Shown here: in pieces, positions 61,682 through 64,000 of the stretch | How the letters are laid out: every line of letters begins with the position of its first letter | Position numbering within the stretch: position 1 is the first letter of the stretch | Assembly (NCBI GenBank): GCA_018894105.1 | Contig: CM032117.1 | Coordinates: 50,874,503-50,938,502 of the forward strand | Source of the DNA: Jacaranda mimosifolia | Lineage: Eukaryota > Streptophyta > Magnoliopsida > Lamiales > Bignoniaceae | Direction of reading: 5' to 3' | DNA length: 64,000 nt | The notes under the pieces: generated by a model | What the model saw: only the letters and a program-made list of their open reading frames with translations | Told to the model about the DNA's origin: nothing | Databases searched by the model: none | Program-made: the position numbers and the translations under genes

Positions 61682-61784
61682 CGACATATATAGGAATAGG
61701 ATGACAATTAATACTGAATATTAATCTATGTTCCACACTGGCTATCATGTTGCACCAAGTCAAAGCAAAGAGTGAATAAAATTT

Positions 61785-62360
61785 TAGGTCATGGTTGACA
61801 AAGTCATATATATTAATTGAAATGTAGACCAAAAAGTGACAAAAGAAAGCAAAATTAAAATAGTTGACACGGACCGTAGACTCTATGTTCTTAATTCCGT
61901 TGTTGACAAGTTGTTTATGGGATTATAAAAGTAGGTAGCAGTCACAAGACTATTTTCCTAATACACGGAAAATAATTAATATGGGAAGACAAAAGGTGAA
62001 AGTGCAGCCCGTAACAAATTAAAGTGAGTAGAGTAATTTTTTATATATAAATTTCATTTCAAGTAGCCTTTATATATAACAGATAAAATAGGCCTTTTTA
62101 GCAGCTCCTTTTGGTTCATTAGTTTTTTTGAAGAAATTACTGGTTAATCAAGTCGAAGAGCAAAAGATTATTGTATGATATATATATATATATATATATC
62201 TCACGCTACAGAGAAATAATGTTGTAATGCACAAAGTTGACCTACAAAGTCAAGGCAGAATAATTAATTTACATTATTAATTAGTTCAATTTAGACCAAA
62301 ATCAATTATCAAAGAAAGCAAATTAATATGTGAATTCAATTCCATTGCGAACAAGTCTTC
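61785..62360 (+). repeat. Diverged duplicate blocks with TTGAC motifs
   Basis: The block at about 61790-61915 and the block at about 62230-62360 share, in order, GTTGAC, AAAGTCA, TTAATT, TAGACCAAAA, CAAAGAAAGCAAA, TTCCATTGCGAACAAGT-like words. TTGAC is the core of W-boxes bound by WRKY factors. The second block lies upstream of the possible secreted-peptide exon at 62508. Confidence 0.5.
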
Positions 62361-62382
62361 TCTCACGCGGAATTGAATTTTA

Positions 62383-62420
62383 GTGTGTGTGTGTGTGTGT
62401 GTGTGTGCGCGTGCGTGTGT
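62383..62420. repeat. (GT)n microsatellite
   Basis: About 12 GT units followed by GCGCGTGCGTGTGTATGTAT. Confidence 0.92.
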
Positions 62421-62507
62421 ATGTATATGTATATTTATATCACTTAATGTACATTAGAAGCTGCTTACATTTAGAATCTCATTTAGTACAAATCTCAATT
62501 TGGGAGG

Positions 62508-62621
62508 ATGGAGTGGCTGAGAATTTCGCTAATTGTCATACTCATGTTGTTTGCTTTTGCACTAGTTCAAGGTACATGCCCTCAACCTTCTATCAACAAA
62601 ATATTTATAGATACTAATTAA
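62508..62621 (+). CDS. Possible first exon of a small secreted protein
   Basis: ATG at 62508 opens MEWLRISLIVILMLFAFALV followed by QG. This is a short N-region with one Arg, a long hydrophobic core and small residues, which is what a signal peptide looks like. Unspliced, the frame ends after 37 codons at 62621. CAAG|GTACATG at 62571/62572 offers a donor right after the presumed cleavage region, as in many plant cysteine-rich peptide genes with a one-exon signal peptide. A TATA-like TATATTTATATC lies about 80 bp upstream. I found no mature-peptide exon before 64000, although a CACTA-like insertion at 62717 could have displaced it. It may be only an orphan exon. Confidence 0.35.
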   Translation: MEWLRISLIVILMLFAFALVQGTCPQPSINKIFIDTN

Positions 62622-62716
62622 TTATATGCTTTCACACACAAACATATATATGTTCTACCTTTGTGAAATTCGTTGGATCCATGCATATATACATAAAACA
62701 TACACAATTCTTCCCC

Positions 62717-63120
62717 ACTAGCTACAAGAAAACACTCCTGTCACTAAAGGAAAACTTTTGACAAATATGGTTACCTCACAAATTGAAGATAGTTGTGATG
62801 GATTTTTAATTGATTTCTAATGAATTTAAAAAAGAAGCAGCAATATATATTAATAATGATACTTTTGACGAATATGAAGATTTTCTATTGGTAGGAAGAG
62901 TCCGTCACAAATTTCATAAGTCTAAACATTGCGATCGAATGGTTTTTCTATCAATGATGGAATTTTCATCACAAAATTAATTTTGTGACACATTTTATTT
63001 TTATCATAGAATTAATAAATGATGAAGCATATACTAACAGATTTGTAAAATAAATCCACTATAAAATTAAATTTTGTGACTGATTTCATTAAATTTGTGA
63101 TGATTTTTTCATTGTGAAGA
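62717..63120 (+). mobile_element. CACTA-like MITE (degenerate)
   Basis: CACTAGCTACAAGAAAACAC resembles a CACTACAAGAAAA end with four extra bases. Subterminal words GTCACTAAA, GTCACAAA and TTTTGTGAC alternate in orientation up to about 63110, where TTTTTTCATTGTG could be a decayed right end. Confidence 0.42.
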
Positions 63121-64000
63121 AGAGTGTGAGATAAGCAACTTGGGAAATAGAATTTTTTGGTGCTAATCGTAATCTTCTTTAAGTTTGAAATTTTGGAGAG
63201 TATGGACGTGTGTAATCCCATTCAAGAAAGTTGAATTGGACGAAAATAGAGCCACTTTTTGCATAGCCCAAAAAATTTGTTTGCTTTTACAAGATCTTCA
63301 AAGATATATTTTTCTTTTTAATTTTGTTTGCTTTAGCACGATTCTTTTAAGTTGATTTAATGGTGTTTTCTTCCACTTCTTGGTGCGATTAAACATTAGT
63401 TCAAATAAAAGGAATGCACCGCCGTACGCGCTTGCGTGTGCATGTATATGAATATATATTTCAAGCGCTTTATGCTAATTATAAACTTGGAGATGATAAG
63501 AGATTTTAGAATATTTGCATAATACAGCATCCATTTCCATATTTGATCAATGAAAAAAATTATTACGTACTTACAATGATATCATGTTGTCCCAAATTCA
63601 CGAATTAGTTACGCACTTTATAGTACAAAAATTCCTTATTTTTTACATAGTAAATTTCCAACTAGAAACTTCATAGAAACATAGTTCAAGGAATTTATAT
63701 TCTAATGAATATCAGATTAATATGCATTAATGTCATTAAACTGATGTTTATAAAACGTGACATTGTTCCTATTGATTATGTATTGTATCCGTGAATACGT
63801 CTAGCCGAACTATTGATGTCTCTTTTTAATGGTTGTATAACTTGAAATACTTGATTTCACAATCTTGGGGGCCATGCTATATGATATATAGACATCCTCC
63901 TACTTGATTACATCCCATAATTATATTGTATGAGTTAGGAGTTGTATTTAATGACGCCAATTAAACATAAAATAATTTTCTTGATTAATTATTGATTAAA
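63121..64000. other. AT-rich sequence, no feature seen
   Basis: Nothing supported on either strand up to the end of the window. Confidence 0.5.

Noticed and set aside
1..64000. CRISPR arrays, bacterial-type operons, rRNA and tRNA genes
   Set aside because: No regularly spaced identical repeats, no prokaryotic gene organisation, and no cloverleaf or rRNA core words were seen. The sequence is plant nuclear DNA.

Overview
The window is nuclear DNA of a flowering plant, most likely a eudicot. The evidence is AT-rich intergenic sequence, short GT-AG introns, a plant class V (GH18) chitinase, a plant-type CW+MBD methyl-CpG-binding gene, and nested plant transposons (Ty1/copia, Ty3/gypsy Tat lineage, Mutator-like, hAT-like, Harbinger-like, CACTA-like). 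I cannot name the species. Only three convincing host genes look intact or nearly so; most of the window is transposon and pseudogene sequence.

Left part (1-8.4 kb): the 3' seven exons of a DCN1-like cullin-neddylation gene (1721-3583, +), a 965-bp hAT-like element with a perfect 8-bp target duplication (4132-5096), and a two-exon secreted GH18 chitinase with an unusual proline-rich N-terminal region (6316-7886, +). An antisense fragment of a second GH18 gene follows at about 8.2-8.4 kb.

Middle (12.1-28.2 kb): a degenerate tandem array of at least four units of about 1.9-2.4 kb. Each unit derives from a CW/MBD gene like the intact one at 56.2-57.4 kb. The array abuts a 1.8-kb hairpin-rich Mutator-like element, holds a second one, and is split by a decayed Copia element with recognisable LTRs, PBS and PPT (19036-24248).

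Composite transposon (28.4-49.0 kb): a 20.6-kb Mutator-like element with TIRs of about 245 bp. It carries a broken MuDR-type transposase gene on + and, convergent from the other end, a broken GRF-type zinc-finger gene on -. The transposase is interrupted by a hAT-like element that itself holds another insertion. The GRF gene is cut in two by a 10.9-kb Tat-lineage Ty3/gypsy element (37510-48451) with a perfect 5-bp TSD, a second RNase H domain and an antisense ORF. A direct repeat of about 185 bp brackets the whole composite.

Right part (49.2-64 kb): a 4.1-kb hAT-like element with nested insertions ends within about 10 bp of a TATA-like motif in front of the intact CW-MBD gene (coding 56204-57424). 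The remainder is AT-rich sequence with a Harbinger-like MITE, CACTA-like ends, microsatellites, and one possible signal-peptide exon at 62.5 kb preceded by a duplicated TTGAC-containing block.

How the parts relate: the CW-MBD gene would read or contribute to DNA methylation and chromatin state, DCN1-like promotes cullin neddylation, and the chitinase acts outside the cell or in the vacuole. These three genes do not form a pathway. The main story is locus history: duplication and death of MBD copies, then repeated transposon nesting, with one MBD copy surviving directly beside the newest insertions.
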